Assembly (NCBI GenBank): GCA_032051265.1
Contig: DAMBYU010000004.1
Location: 186,001 to 250,000, forward strand
From: Dryocola sp032051265
Lineage (GTDB): Bacteria > Pseudomonadota > Gammaproteobacteria > Enterobacterales > Enterobacteriaceae
Reading direction: 5' to 3'
Length of the DNA stretch: 64,000 bases
How positions within the stretch are numbered: the first letter of the stretch is position 1; each line of letters opens with the position of its first letter. This document shows, in pieces, positions 44,085 through 52,947 of this stretch. Made by a program: the position numbers and the translations under genes. The notes beneath the pieces are model-generated. The model was not told where the DNA came from and searched no databases. It saw nothing but the letters and a program-made list of their open reading frames with translations.

Positions 44085-44224
44085 TTGCTACCGGCAATGT
44101 GCGGTGAGAAGGATCTCAACGTGATGGCGACCCGGGTTGCCTCTCCTCTTCATGGAACCAAGTCCGCTCCAACGTGTTGAGTTTCGCAAGCCCGAGACTT
44201 CTGTATCTTCTGTTGGAGAACGTT

Positions 44225-45004
44225 ATGACCGATTTAACTGCAAGCAGCCTGCGCGCGCTGAAACTGATGGACCTGACCACCCTGAACGATGATGACACCA
44301 ATGAGAAAGTCATCGCGCTGTGCCATCAGGCGAAAACCGCAGCAGGCAACACCGCAGCGATTTGCATCTACCCACGTTTTATTCCGATCGCACGTAAAAC
44401 CCTCAAAGAGCAGGGCACGCCGGATATCCGTATCGCTACCGTCACCAACTTCCCACACGGCAATGACGATATCGAAATCGCCCTGGCAGAAACCCGTGCC
44501 GCTATCGCTTACGGCGCAGACGAAGTGGACGTGGTGTTCCCGTACCGCGCGCTGATTGCCGGCAACGAGCAGGTTGGTTTTGACCTGGTGAAAGCCTGTA
44601 AAGAAGCCTGTGCTGCGGCGAACGTGTTGCTTAAAGTGATCATCGAAACCGGCGAGCTGAAAGAAGAAGCGCTTATTCGTAAGGCTTCTGAAATCGCTAT
44701 CAACGCGGGTGCCGATTTCATTAAAACCTCTACCGGTAAAGTGCCGGTCAACGCGACGCCTGAAAGCGCACGCATCATGATGGAAGTTATCCGTGATATG
44801 GGCGTGGAAAAAACCGTTGGTTTCAAACCTGCAGGCGGCGTGCGTAGCGCTGAAGATGCAGCGCTGTTCCTGTCTATTGCCGATGAACTCTTCGGCGCTG
44901 ACTGGGCTGATTCCCGCCACTACCGCTTTGGCGCATCCAGCCTGCTGGCCAGCCTGTTAAAAGCGCTGGGCCACGGCGATGGCAAAAGCGCAAGCAGCTA
45001 CTGA
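44225..45004 (+). CDS. deoC: Deoxyribose-phosphate aldolase
   Basis: 259 residues (E. coli 259). Splits 2-deoxyribose 5-phosphate into glyceraldehyde 3-phosphate and acetaldehyde. Schiff-base Lys in 'ADFIKTSTGK' near residue 167 and the second Lys in 'KPAGGVRSAEDA' near 201. ATG at 44225 after TGGAGAA. First gene of deoCABD. Confidence 0.97.
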   Translation: MTDLTASSLRALKLMDLTTLNDDDTNEKVIALCHQAKTAAGNTAAICIYPRFIPIARKTLKEQGTPDIRIATVTNFPHGNDDIEIALAETRAAIAYGADEVDVVFPYRALIAGNEQVGFDLVKACKEACAAANVLLKVIIETGELKEEALIRKASEIAINAGADFIKTSTGKVPVNATPESARIMMEVIRDMGVEKTVGFKPAGGVRSAEDAALFLSIADELFGADWADSRHYRFGASSLLASLLKALGHGDGKSASSY

Positions 45005-45060
45005 TCTCTTCCGGCGGCGGGTTCACCGCCGCATTTACCTGATGAACTCAGGGGGTTACC

Positions 45061-46383
45061 TTGTTTCTCGCTCAAGAAATTATTCGTAAAAAACGTGATG
45101 GCCTGCCGTTAAGCGACGAAGAGATTCGTTTCTTCATTAACGGCATTCGCGACAATACCGTTTCCGAAGGACAGATTGCCGCGCTGGCGATGACCATCTT
45201 CTTCCATGATATGACCATGCCGGAACGCGTGTCGCTGACGATGGCGATGCGAGATTCAGGCACCGTGCTGGACTGGAAGAGCCTTAATCTCAACGGCCCA
45301 ATTGTGGATAAGCATTCCACCGGCGGCGTGGGCGATGTGACTTCACTGATGCTCGGCCCGATGGTGGCGGCATGCGGCGGCTATATTCCGATGATCTCTG
45401 GCCGCGGACTGGGCCACACCGGCGGTACGCTCGATAAACTCGAAGCGATCCCGGGATTTGATATTTTCCCTGACGATAACCGCTTCCGCGACATTATTAA
45501 AAATGTCGGCGTGGCGATTATCGGCCAGACCAACTCGTTAGCCCCTGCGGATAAACGTTTCTACGCCACGCGTGATATTACCGCGACCGTAGACTCTATC
45601 CCGCTTATCACCGGTTCTATTCTGGCGAAGAAACTGGCGGAAGGTTTGGATGCGCTGGTGATGGATGTGAAGGTGGGCAGCGGCGCATTTATGCCAACTT
45701 ATGAGCTATCTGCCGAACTTGCGGAAGCGATTGTTGGGGTTGCCAACGGTGCTGGCGTCAAAACCACCGCGCTGCTGACCGACATGAACCAGGTGCTGGC
45801 TTCCAGCGCGGGTAACGCGGTTGAAGTGCGCGAAGCGGTACAGTTCCTCACCGGCGAATACCGTAATCCGCGCCTGCTGGAAGTGACTATGGCGCTTTGT
45901 GTGGAAATGCTGCTTTCCGGCAAACTTGCCAAAGATGAAGCGGAAGCGCGCGCTAAGCTTCAGGCCGTGCTGGACAACGGCAAAGCGGCGGAAGTGTTTG
46001 GCCGTATGGTTGCGGCGCAAAAAGGCCCGGCTGACTTCGTTGAAAACTATGCGAAATACCTGCCAACCGCCGTACTGAGCAAAGCGGTCTACGCTGACCG
46101 CACCGGTTTTGTGAGCGAAATGGACACCCGGGCGTTGGGTATGGCCGTGGTTTCTATGGGCGGCGGTCGCCGTCAGGCTTCCGATACTATCGACTACAGC
46201 GTGGGCTTCACCGAAATGGCGCGCCTGGGCGACTCCGTTGATACCTCGCGTCCGCTGGCCGTTATTCACGCTAAAGATGAATCAAGCTGGCAGGAAGCGG
46301 CAAAAGCGGTGAAAGCGGCAATTACGCTTGACGATAAAGCGCCGCAGGAAACGCCGACGGTCTATCGCCGAATCACCGAATAA
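45061..46383 (+). CDS. deoA: Thymidine phosphorylase
   Basis: 440 residues (E. coli 440). Phosphorolysis of thymidine and deoxyuridine. 'DKHSTGGVGD' (phosphate site) near residue 83 and 'MDVKVGSGAFM' are diagnostic. The start is TTG, supported by AGGGGGT and by full N-terminal agreement with E. coli DeoA ('FLAQEIIRKKRDG'). Confidence 0.97.
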   Translation: MFLAQEIIRKKRDGLPLSDEEIRFFINGIRDNTVSEGQIAALAMTIFFHDMTMPERVSLTMAMRDSGTVLDWKSLNLNGPIVDKHSTGGVGDVTSLMLGPMVAACGGYIPMISGRGLGHTGGTLDKLEAIPGFDIFPDDNRFRDIIKNVGVAIIGQTNSLAPADKRFYATRDITATVDSIPLITGSILAKKLAEGLDALVMDVKVGSGAFMPTYELSAELAEAIVGVANGAGVKTTALLTDMNQVLASSAGNAVEVREAVQFLTGEYRNPRLLEVTMALCVEMLLSGKLAKDEAEARAKLQAVLDNGKAAEVFGRMVAAQKGPADFVENYAKYLPTAVLSKAVYADRTGFVSEMDTRALGMAVVSMGGGRRQASDTIDYSVGFTEMARLGDSVDTSRPLAVIHAKDESSWQEAAKAVKAAITLDDKAPQETPTVYRRITE

Positions 46384-46434
46384 CGGTATACTGATCTGAT
46401 CGCTTTTTTATAGAGCACAAGATACGGAGAACAT

Positions 46435-47658
46435 ATGAAACGTGCATTTATTATGGTGCTGGACTCCTTCGGCATCGGTGCTACTGAAGATGCTGAGCGC
46501 TTCGGCGACGTCGGGGCGGATACTTTAGGCCACATTGCAGAGGCCTGCGCAAAGGGTGAAGCGGATAATGGCCGTAAAGGCCCGCTAACCCTGCCAAACC
46601 TTACCCGCCTGGGGCTGGTGAAAGCCCATGAAGGCTCGACTGGTAGCGTTGCGGCGGGCATGGACGGTGACGCTGAAGTGATTGGCGCTTACGGCTGGGC
46701 TCACGAACTTTCATCCGGCAAAGACACCCCGTCCGGCCACTGGGAAATCGCAGGCGTGCCTGTGCTGTTCGACTGGGGCTACTTCTCTGATACGCAAAAC
46801 AGCTTCCCGCAGGAGCTGCTGGATAAACTGGTTGCGCGTGCGAATCTGCCAGGCTACCTGGGCAACTGCCACTCTTCCGGTACCGTGATTCTGGATGAGC
46901 TGGGCGAAGAGCATATGAAAACCGGCAAGCCGATTTTCTATACCTCCGCTGACTCCGTGTTCCAGATTGCTTGCCACGAAGAAACCTACGGCCTGGATAA
47001 ACTCTACGAACTGTGCGAGATCGCACGCGTTGAGCTGACCGAAGGCGGCTATAACATTGGCCGCGTTATCGCTCGTCCATTTATCGGCGACAAACCGGGT
47101 AACTTCCAGCGTACAGGTAACCGTCACGACCTGGCCGTTGAGCCGCCAGCGCCAACCGTGCTGAAAAAACTGGTCGAAGAGAAAAACGGCCAGGTGGTTT
47201 CCGTGGGTAAAATCGCAGATATCTATGCGCACGTCGGCATCACTAAAAAAGTGAAAGCGACCGGTCTGGATGCGCTGTTTGATGCCACCATCAAAGAGAT
47301 GAAGGAAGCAGGCGACGACACTATTGTGTTCACCAACTTCGTTGATTTTGACTCTTCCTGGGGCCACCGCCGTGACGTTGCGGGCTATGCCGCAGGCCTT
47401 GAGCTATTTGACCGCCGCCTGCCGGAACTGATGGAGCTGCTTAAAGAGAACGATATTTTGATCCTCACCGCGGACCACGGATGCGACCCGACCTGGAAAG
47501 GCACCGATCACACTCGTGAGCATATCCCTGTGCTGGTTTACGGCCAGAAAGTCAAAGCCGGCTCCCTGGGCCACCGTGAAAGCTTTGCCGACATCGGGCA
47601 GACCGTGGCGAAATACTTCGGCCTGAGCGACATGGACTATGGCAAAAACATGCTGTGA
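46435..47658 (+). CDS. deoB: Phosphopentomutase
   Basis: 407 residues (E. coli 407). Interconverts (deoxy)ribose 1- and 5-phosphate. Alkaline phosphatase superfamily: 'VLDSFGIGATEDAE' with the first metal Asp, Thr nucleophile region 'SSGKDTPSGHWE', and 'LTADHGCDPTWKGTDHTREHIPVL' with metal His/Asp. Confidence 0.97.
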   Translation: MKRAFIMVLDSFGIGATEDAERFGDVGADTLGHIAEACAKGEADNGRKGPLTLPNLTRLGLVKAHEGSTGSVAAGMDGDAEVIGAYGWAHELSSGKDTPSGHWEIAGVPVLFDWGYFSDTQNSFPQELLDKLVARANLPGYLGNCHSSGTVILDELGEEHMKTGKPIFYTSADSVFQIACHEETYGLDKLYELCEIARVELTEGGYNIGRVIARPFIGDKPGNFQRTGNRHDLAVEPPAPTVLKKLVEEKNGQVVSVGKIADIYAHVGITKKVKATGLDALFDATIKEMKEAGDDTIVFTNFVDFDSSWGHRRDVAGYAAGLELFDRRLPELMELLKENDILILTADHGCDPTWKGTDHTREHIPVLVYGQKVKAGSLGHRESFADIGQTVAKYFGLSDMDYGKNML

Positions 47659-47717
47659 TTTCGTCGGGCGGACATGCTCCGCCCGCACTGTACCTTTTTA
47701 AATCAAGGAATATAAAG

Positions 47718-48437
47718 ATGGCAACGCCACATATTAACGCAGAGATGGGTGATTTCGCAGACGTCGTATTGATGCCGGGTGACCCGCTGCGCGCGAAACA
47801 TATCGCTGAGACGTTCTTCGAGGACGTGCGTGAAGTGAACAACGTGCGCGGCATGTTGGGTTACACCGGGACTTATAAAGGCCGTAAGGTATCCGTCATG
47901 GGTCACGGCATGGGTATCCCATCCTGCTCTATCTACACCAAAGAACTGATTACCGATTTTGGCGTGAAGAAAATCATTCGTGTGGGTTCCTGCGGCGCGG
48001 TTCGTGCTGACGTGAAGCTGCGTGACGTGGTTATCGGCATGGGCGCATGTACCGATTCCAAAGTGAACCGCCTGCGTTTCAAAGATCATGACTTTGCCGC
48101 CATCGCGGACTTCGACATGGTTCGTAACGCGGTTGATGCGGCTAAAGCGCTGGGTGTTGAAGCTCGCGTAGGCAATATCTTCTCTGCCGATCTTTTCTAT
48201 ACGCCGGACCCGTCAATGTTTGACGTGATGGAAAAATACGGCATCCTGGGCGTGGAAATGGAAGCGGCCGGCATCTACGGCGTGGCGGCAGAATATGGCG
48301 CGAAAGCCCTGACCATCTGCACCGTGTCTGACCATATCCGTACCCACGAGCAGACCACCGCGGCGGAACGCCAGACCACCTTTAACGATATGATCAAGAT
48401 TGCCCTTGAATCCGTATTGTTAGGCGATAAAGAGTAA
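47718..48437 (+). CDS. deoD: Purine nucleoside phosphorylase
   Basis: 239 residues (E. coli 239), hexameric PNP. 'MPGDPLRAKHIAE' phosphate site, 'RVGSCGAV', and the purine/ribose site 'GVEMEAAGIYGVA'. The ATG at 47718 follows AAGGAA. A GC hairpin (GGGCGGA/TCCGCCC, 47668-47686) lies between deoB and deoD and may modulate read-through or stability. Confidence 0.96.
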   Translation: MATPHINAEMGDFADVVLMPGDPLRAKHIAETFFEDVREVNNVRGMLGYTGTYKGRKVSVMGHGMGIPSCSIYTKELITDFGVKKIIRVGSCGAVRADVKLRDVVIGMGACTDSKVNRLRFKDHDFAAIADFDMVRNAVDAAKALGVEARVGNIFSADLFYTPDPSMFDVMEKYGILGVEMEAAGIYGVAAEYGAKALTICTVSDHIRTHEQTTAAERQTTFNDMIKIALESVLLGDKE

Positions 48438-48445
48438 TTCCAGAA

Positions 48446-48469
48446 GGGCGCTGTGAAGCGCTCTTTTTT
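48446..48469 (+). terminator. Terminator of the deo operon
   Basis: GGGCGCT (48446-48452), GTGA loop, AGCGCTC (48457-48463), T6 (48464-48469); one G-T pair. Confidence 0.85.
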
Positions 48470-48573
48470 CAGCTGTCTATTCAGCATTCCCCCTCTTTTA
48501 TCAGGCACCGCTTTACCCATCAGTCGCTTAGCGCTATAAATCTAACCAGGTATCTATTCAAGAATCTATTCAT

Positions 48574-48778
48574 ATGAGCGCATTAACGGATTTATTGCTG
48601 CAAGGGCCGCAATCCGCTGGTGCCGCGCGATGTCTGGCAGGAGATATTGCCGTTAGCCCGACGGTTCTGGCTTGCAGCAAGCCAGAACCAGGCCATCAGT
48701 GAAGGGTTCCGCGAGCTGAGCGGGAAGATGGCGCATCAGCTTGATGCGGTTGAGGCAAGCATCCTGCGTCTTGCCTAG
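48574..48778 (+). pseudogene. yjjJ: Remnant of yjjJ (HipA-like) with a large internal deletion
   Basis: The first ~16 codons from ATG 48574 read 'MSALTDLLLQGPQSAG', the start of a YjjJ-type protein. The frame then leaves any known sequence and stops at 48700. From about 48620, in another frame, a 52-codon tail ('VPRDVWQEILPLARRFW ... ASILRLA') runs to TAG at 48776-48778, overlapping the lplA stop as a true C-terminus would. E. coli yjjJ (~443 codons) lies exactly between deoD and lplA. So about 370 codons are missing and the two ends are out of frame. Identification uses synteny and my recollection of the protein ends. Confidence 0.72.
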
Positions 48779-49791
48779 CGCAACGTCCGCGCAATCCACG
48801 CGCTAAGTTCACGCAGTTCCATTTCCTGTTCCGGGAAGTCAGCAATCAGCGTTGCGCACTGCTGTTGCAGCATATCGCTGCGATATAAACAGCCCTGAAG
48901 CCGGGCGGCCAGCGCTTCGAGCGGCGCGGGATTCAGGCTATCGGTGAACATTTGCGTGCGGGTGATATGGCCCTTTTCGATGTCAAAGTGCAGCTCCACA
49001 CCGCCCCAGGTGAAGCGTTCATCCAGAAGATGGGAAAACGCCGGAGCCTGACCGAAGTTCCACTCCCAGCTGCTCTGGCGCGCAAAAGTTTCGGCGAAGG
49101 CGGGTAAATCTGGCAGGGCCTGCGGCGAGATATGCTCGGCTTCAACGCGCTCGCCGTAATAGTCAAAGAAAGCTTCGCGTACCGCCGCAAAAATATCTTC
49201 GTAAGTCAGGCCCGGCAGCAGATCGCTCAGGTTGGTTACTCGCCCACGGACGGAAGTGATGCCTTTTGCCAGCAGTTTTTTAGGATCCGGATTGAGATAG
49301 TTCGCCAGACGGCTTAAATCTGCATTCAGCAGCAGGGTACCGTGGTGGAAGCCGCGATCCATTGTCTCTTTATAGGCCGAGCCTGAAACTTTGCGCGCGC
49401 CTTCGGCAGTTAACACTTCCAGATCGTTTCGTCCGGACGCTTTGGCATTGATGCCCAGCGAATTCAGGGCATTGACGACGATGGCCGTCGACACGCTTTT
49501 ATCATATTCCGGTTTTCCAGCCATAAAGGTGAAGCAGGTATTACCTAAATCATGAAACACCGCGCCGCCGCCGCTGCTGCGCCTTGCCAGCCGCACGTTG
49601 TCTTCTTCCATGCGCCGGGTGTTGCACTCTTTCCACGGGTTTTGCGCCCGGCCAATCACCACCGTGTCGGCGTTGCGCCATAAAAAGAGCACGCGCTGTG
49701 TAGCTGGCATCTGGCGGAAAATACACTCTTCTACCGCCAGGTTGAACCAGGGATCGTGCGAGTCAGAAATAAGCAGGCGTAACGTAGACAT
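48775..49791 (-). CDS. lplA: Lipoate-protein ligase A
   Basis: 338 residues (E. coli 338). Activates lipoate with ATP and attaches it to E2/GcvH lysines. 'ARRSSGGGAVFHDLGNTCFTF' is the lipoyl-AMP loop near residue 70; 'KVSGSAYKETMDRGFHHGTLL' contains the catalytic Lys. C-terminal accessory domain present. ATG at 49791 matches the E. coli start. One base separates it from the smp stop. Confidence 0.97.
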   Translation of the reverse strand: MSTLRLLISDSHDPWFNLAVEECIFRQMPATQRVLFLWRNADTVVIGRAQNPWKECNTRRMEEDNVRLARRSSGGGAVFHDLGNTCFTFMAGKPEYDKSVSTAIVVNALNSLGINAKASGRNDLEVLTAEGARKVSGSAYKETMDRGFHHGTLLLNADLSRLANYLNPDPKKLLAKGITSVRGRVTNLSDLLPGLTYEDIFAAVREAFFDYYGERVEAEHISPQALPDLPAFAETFARQSSWEWNFGQAPAFSHLLDERFTWGGVELHFDIEKGHITRTQMFTDSLNPAPLEALAARLQGCLYRSDMLQQQCATLIADFPEQEMELRELSAWIARTLR

Positions 49792-49792
49792 A

Positions 49793-50431
49793 TCAGGAGT
49801 CCTTTTCTTCATCTTCTTTCACCTCAGTATTGGCGGTAAGAAGAAAGGGTGACTGTTGCCAGCGGGTGCGTTTGCCCTGCAACAGCGTGCGGGTCAGAAC
49901 GATGCCAATCGCCAGCGCCAGCAGCATCATCAGGCGCAGAATATTGGTGGTGTTATCCACCTGTTTGGCTTCCGTGGGCAGGCTATGGGTATCAAGCGTG
50001 ATGCGCAGATAGCCGATGGGGCTCTCTTTGTCGATAATGGGTTCGATAATTTGCTGGTTAAAATAGCTGCCTGCTTTTTTACCATCTAATGCCAGACGGT
50101 CACGCACATCGATGCCTTCACCTGCCCGGGCAACCCGCTCGCCTTCATCGTTATAGACGCCTGCATCCAGAATCCGGCTGTCGCGGGTGAGTAAAGTCAG
50201 CATGGCATTGATGCGTTTTTCATCCGGGTTTTCTGATTTCATCAAGGGAATCAGGCTGAAGCTGACCTGGCGCGCCAGCGTGCGGGCCAGCTCTTCAAGC
50301 TGGATGTTGCGGGCCTGCTGATGCCCCTGGCTGAACCATGACGCGCCCTGCATCAGCGCTACCAAAAGTGCAAGACAGAAAAGTACAATCACTGCACGAT
50401 GAAGCCTGAATTTCATTTTTGCTCGAGCCAT
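49793..50431 (-). CDS. ytjB: Membrane protein Smp (YtjB)
   Basis: 212 residues (E. coli 214). N-terminal membrane helix ('AVIVLFCLALLVALMQG'), a periplasmic domain, and a second helix ('ILRLMMLLALAIGIVLTRTLL') with a short acidic cytoplasmic tail. SMP_2 family, function unknown. Upstream of lplA on the same strand and divergent from serB, as in E. coli. Confidence 0.94.
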   Translation of the reverse strand: MARAKMKFRLHRAVIVLFCLALLVALMQGASWFSQGHQQARNIQLEELARTLARQVSFSLIPLMKSENPDEKRINAMLTLLTRDSRILDAGVYNDEGERVARAGEGIDVRDRLALDGKKAGSYFNQQIIEPIIDKESPIGYLRITLDTHSLPTEAKQVDNTTNILRLMMLLALAIGIVLTRTLLQGKRTRWQQSPFLLTANTEVKEDEEKDS

Positions 50432-50538
50432 AATGCGCCTCAGGAAAATTGCTTACTTTAATGTTGCCAGAAGCGACCTGGACAAGGTAGCCTCATGCGT
50501 TCTTTTGTACCGGCCTTTATCTTTTTTCAGGAGCTGTA

Positions 50539-51516
50539 ATGCCAAATAGTTTGACCTGGTGCGACTTGCCCAACGACGTTGCCCTCTGGCCTGGATTGCC
50601 GCTATCGCTAAGCGGCGATGAAGTCATGCCGCTGGATTACCGGGCGGGCCGCAGCGGCTGGCTCCTGTATGGCCGGAACCTCGATAAAGCCTGCCTTAAC
50701 CGCTATCAGCGTAAACTGGGCGCGGCGATGGTTATCGTGGCCGCCTGGTGCGTGGAAGATTATCAGGTTATCCGCCTCGCGGGGTCATTAACGCCGGTTG
50801 CGACGAAGCTTGCTCATGACGCCGGGCTGGATGTCGCCCCGCTGGGCAAAATTCCGCACCTGCGCACGCCAGGCCTGCTGGTGATGGATATGGACTCTAC
50901 CGCCATCCAAATCGAATGCATCGATGAGATAGCCAAACTCGCCGGAACGGGTGAGATGGTAGCTGAAGTGACCGAGCGTGCGATGCGCGGCGAGCTGGAC
51001 TTTACCGCCAGCCTGAAACAGCGCGTGGGCACCCTGAAAGGGGCGGACGCTTCGATTTTGCGCCAGGTGCGTGATGAGCTGCCGTTGATGCCGGGCCTGA
51101 CGTCGCTGGTGTTAAAACTTGAGTCTCTCGGCTGGAAAGTCGCCATCGCCTCCGGCGGATTCACCTTTTTTGCAGAATATCTACGCGATAAACTGCATCT
51201 CACGGCCGTAGTGGCAAACGAGCTCGGGATCTGCGACGGTAAACTGACCGGCGAAGTGGTTGGTCAGATTGTCGATGCGCAGTTTAAAGCCGAGACGTTA
51301 AAGCGTCTGGCAATCGACTATGACATTCCCGTCGAGCAGACCGTTGCAATTGGCGACGGGGCTAATGATTTACCCATGATTCAGGCCGCCGGGCTGGGTA
51401 TTGCTTACCATGCCAAGCCGAAGGTTAATGAAAAGACAGAAGTGACAATCCGTCATGCCGATCTGATGGGCGTGTTCTGCATTCTGTCCGGCAGCCTGAT
51501 TCAGGAAGAAAGATAA
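50539..51516 (+). CDS. serB: Phosphoserine phosphatase
   Basis: 325 residues (E. coli 322). Last step of serine biosynthesis. HAD motif I 'VMDMDSTAIQIECIDE' near residue 118, motif II 'IASGGFTFFAEYL', motif III/IV 'AIGDGANDLPMIQAAGLGIAYHAKP'. N-terminal ~100 residues form the regulatory-type domain. Precedes radA and nadR in the conserved cluster. Confidence 0.96.
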   Translation: MPNSLTWCDLPNDVALWPGLPLSLSGDEVMPLDYRAGRSGWLLYGRNLDKACLNRYQRKLGAAMVIVAAWCVEDYQVIRLAGSLTPVATKLAHDAGLDVAPLGKIPHLRTPGLLVMDMDSTAIQIECIDEIAKLAGTGEMVAEVTERAMRGELDFTASLKQRVGTLKGADASILRQVRDELPLMPGLTSLVLKLESLGWKVAIASGGFTFFAEYLRDKLHLTAVVANELGICDGKLTGEVVGQIVDAQFKAETLKRLAIDYDIPVEQTVAIGDGANDLPMIQAAGLGIAYHAKPKVNEKTEVTIRHADLMGVFCILSGSLIQEER

Positions 51517-51528
51517 GAGGAAATAAAG

Positions 51529-52911
51529 GTGGCGAAAGCACCAAAACGCGCATTTGTCTGTAATGAATGTGGTGCGGATTATCCGCGCTGGCAGGGGCAG
51601 TGCAGCGCCTGCCATGCATGGAATACCATCACCGAAGTGCGCATCGCCGCTTCGCCAACCGTTGCGCGCAACGAGCGTTTGTCCGGCTATGCGGGCAGCG
51701 CGGGCGCAAGCCGGGTGCAAAAGCTCTCTGAAATTAGCCTCGAAGAGCTTCCTCGTTTCTCAACCGGCTTCAAAGAGTTTGACCGCGTGCTGGGCGGCGG
51801 CGTGGTGCCGGGCAGCGCCATTCTGATTGGCGGCAACCCGGGTGCCGGTAAATCAACTCTCCTGTTGCAAACGTTGTGCAAACTCAGCGAGCAGATGAAA
51901 ACGCTGTACGTCACCGGCGAAGAGTCTTTGCAGCAGGTTGCTATGCGCGCCCACCGTTTAGGGCTGCCAACCGCCAACCTGAACATGCTCTCGGAAACCG
52001 GTATCGAGCAGATCTGCATGATTGCCGAAGAAGAAGCGCCGAAGCTGATGGTTATCGACTCCATCCAGGTGATGCATATGGCGGATGTGCAGTCTTCGCC
52101 GGGCAGCGTGGCGCAGGTGCGTGAATCTGCCGCTTACCTTACACGCTTTGCCAAAACCCGCGGCGTGGCGATTATTATGGTCGGCCACGTGACCAAAGAC
52201 GGTTCGCTTGCCGGGCCAAAAGTGCTTGAGCACTGCATCGACTGTTCGGTGATGCTAGACGGTGATGCCGATTCCCGTTTCCGCACGTTGCGCAGCCACA
52301 AGAACCGCTTTGGCGCGGTTAACGAACTGGGCGTGTTTGCGATGACGGAACAGGGTCTGCGCGAGGTCAGCAACCCTTCGGCCATTTTCTTAAGCCGTGG
52401 CGATGAAATCACGCCGGGAAGCTCGGTAATGGTGGTCTGGGAAGGCACGCGCCCGCTGCTGGTAGAGATTCAGGCGCTGGTGGATCAGTCTATGATGTCT
52501 AACCCGCGCCGCGTTGCCGTTGGTCTGGAACAAAACCGCCTCGCTATTCTGCTTGCCGTGCTGCACCGTCATGGTGGTCTGCAAATGGCGGATCAGGATG
52601 TATTCGTAAACGTCGTGGGCGGCGTGAAGGTCACCGAAACCAGCGCCGATCTGGCACTGTTGCTGGCGATGGTTTCCAGCCTGCGAAACAGGGCGCTGCC
52701 GCAGGATTTAGTGGTCTTCGGCGAAGTGGGGCTGGCAGGGGAGATCCGTCCGGTGCCAAGCGGCCAGGAGCGTATTTCAGAAGCCGCTAAACACGGTTTT
52801 AAGCGCGCGATTGTGCCCCAGGCTAACGTGCCGAAAAAGCTACCGGAAGGAATGCAGGTCTTCGGCGTGAAAAAGCTTGCGGATGCGCTGTCGGTCTTTG
52901 ACGACTTATAA
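51529..52911 (+). CDS. radA: DNA recombination and repair protein RadA (Sms)
   Basis: 460 residues (E. coli 460). Branch migration ATPase. N-terminal C4 zinc finger 'CNECGADYPRWQGQCSAC', Walker A 'GGNPGAGKST' near residue 98, KNRFG motif in 'RSHKNRFGAVNEL' near 258, and a Lon-like C-terminal domain. GTG start with AGAGGAAA upstream. Confidence 0.97.
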   Translation: MAKAPKRAFVCNECGADYPRWQGQCSACHAWNTITEVRIAASPTVARNERLSGYAGSAGASRVQKLSEISLEELPRFSTGFKEFDRVLGGGVVPGSAILIGGNPGAGKSTLLLQTLCKLSEQMKTLYVTGEESLQQVAMRAHRLGLPTANLNMLSETGIEQICMIAEEEAPKLMVIDSIQVMHMADVQSSPGSVAQVRESAAYLTRFAKTRGVAIIMVGHVTKDGSLAGPKVLEHCIDCSVMLDGDADSRFRTLRSHKNRFGAVNELGVFAMTEQGLREVSNPSAIFLSRGDEITPGSSVMVVWEGTRPLLVEIQALVDQSMMSNPRRVAVGLEQNRLAILLAVLHRHGGLQMADQDVFVNVVGGVKVTETSADLALLLAMVSSLRNRALPQDLVVFGEVGLAGEIRPVPSGQERISEAAKHGFKRAIVPQANVPKKLPEGMQVFGVKKLADALSVFDDL

Positions 52912-52947
52912 TTGATTATTCGCCCAATTTTGCAGGAGGCAGGCAGC

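Larger units (their letters stand above)
43880..44224 (+). promoter_or_regulatory. deo operon control region
   Basis: 345 bases holding two identical DeoR operators (43894, 44069), a CRP site (44035) and a weaker CRP-like site TGTTC-GTTAAA-TCACT (43982-43997), 53 bases apart centre to centre. With TAGAAT (44072-44077) as -10 and start near 44084, the sites lie near -41 and -94, the E. coli deoP2 geometry in which CytR binds between. The leader continues ~140 bases to deoC. Confidence 0.75.
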
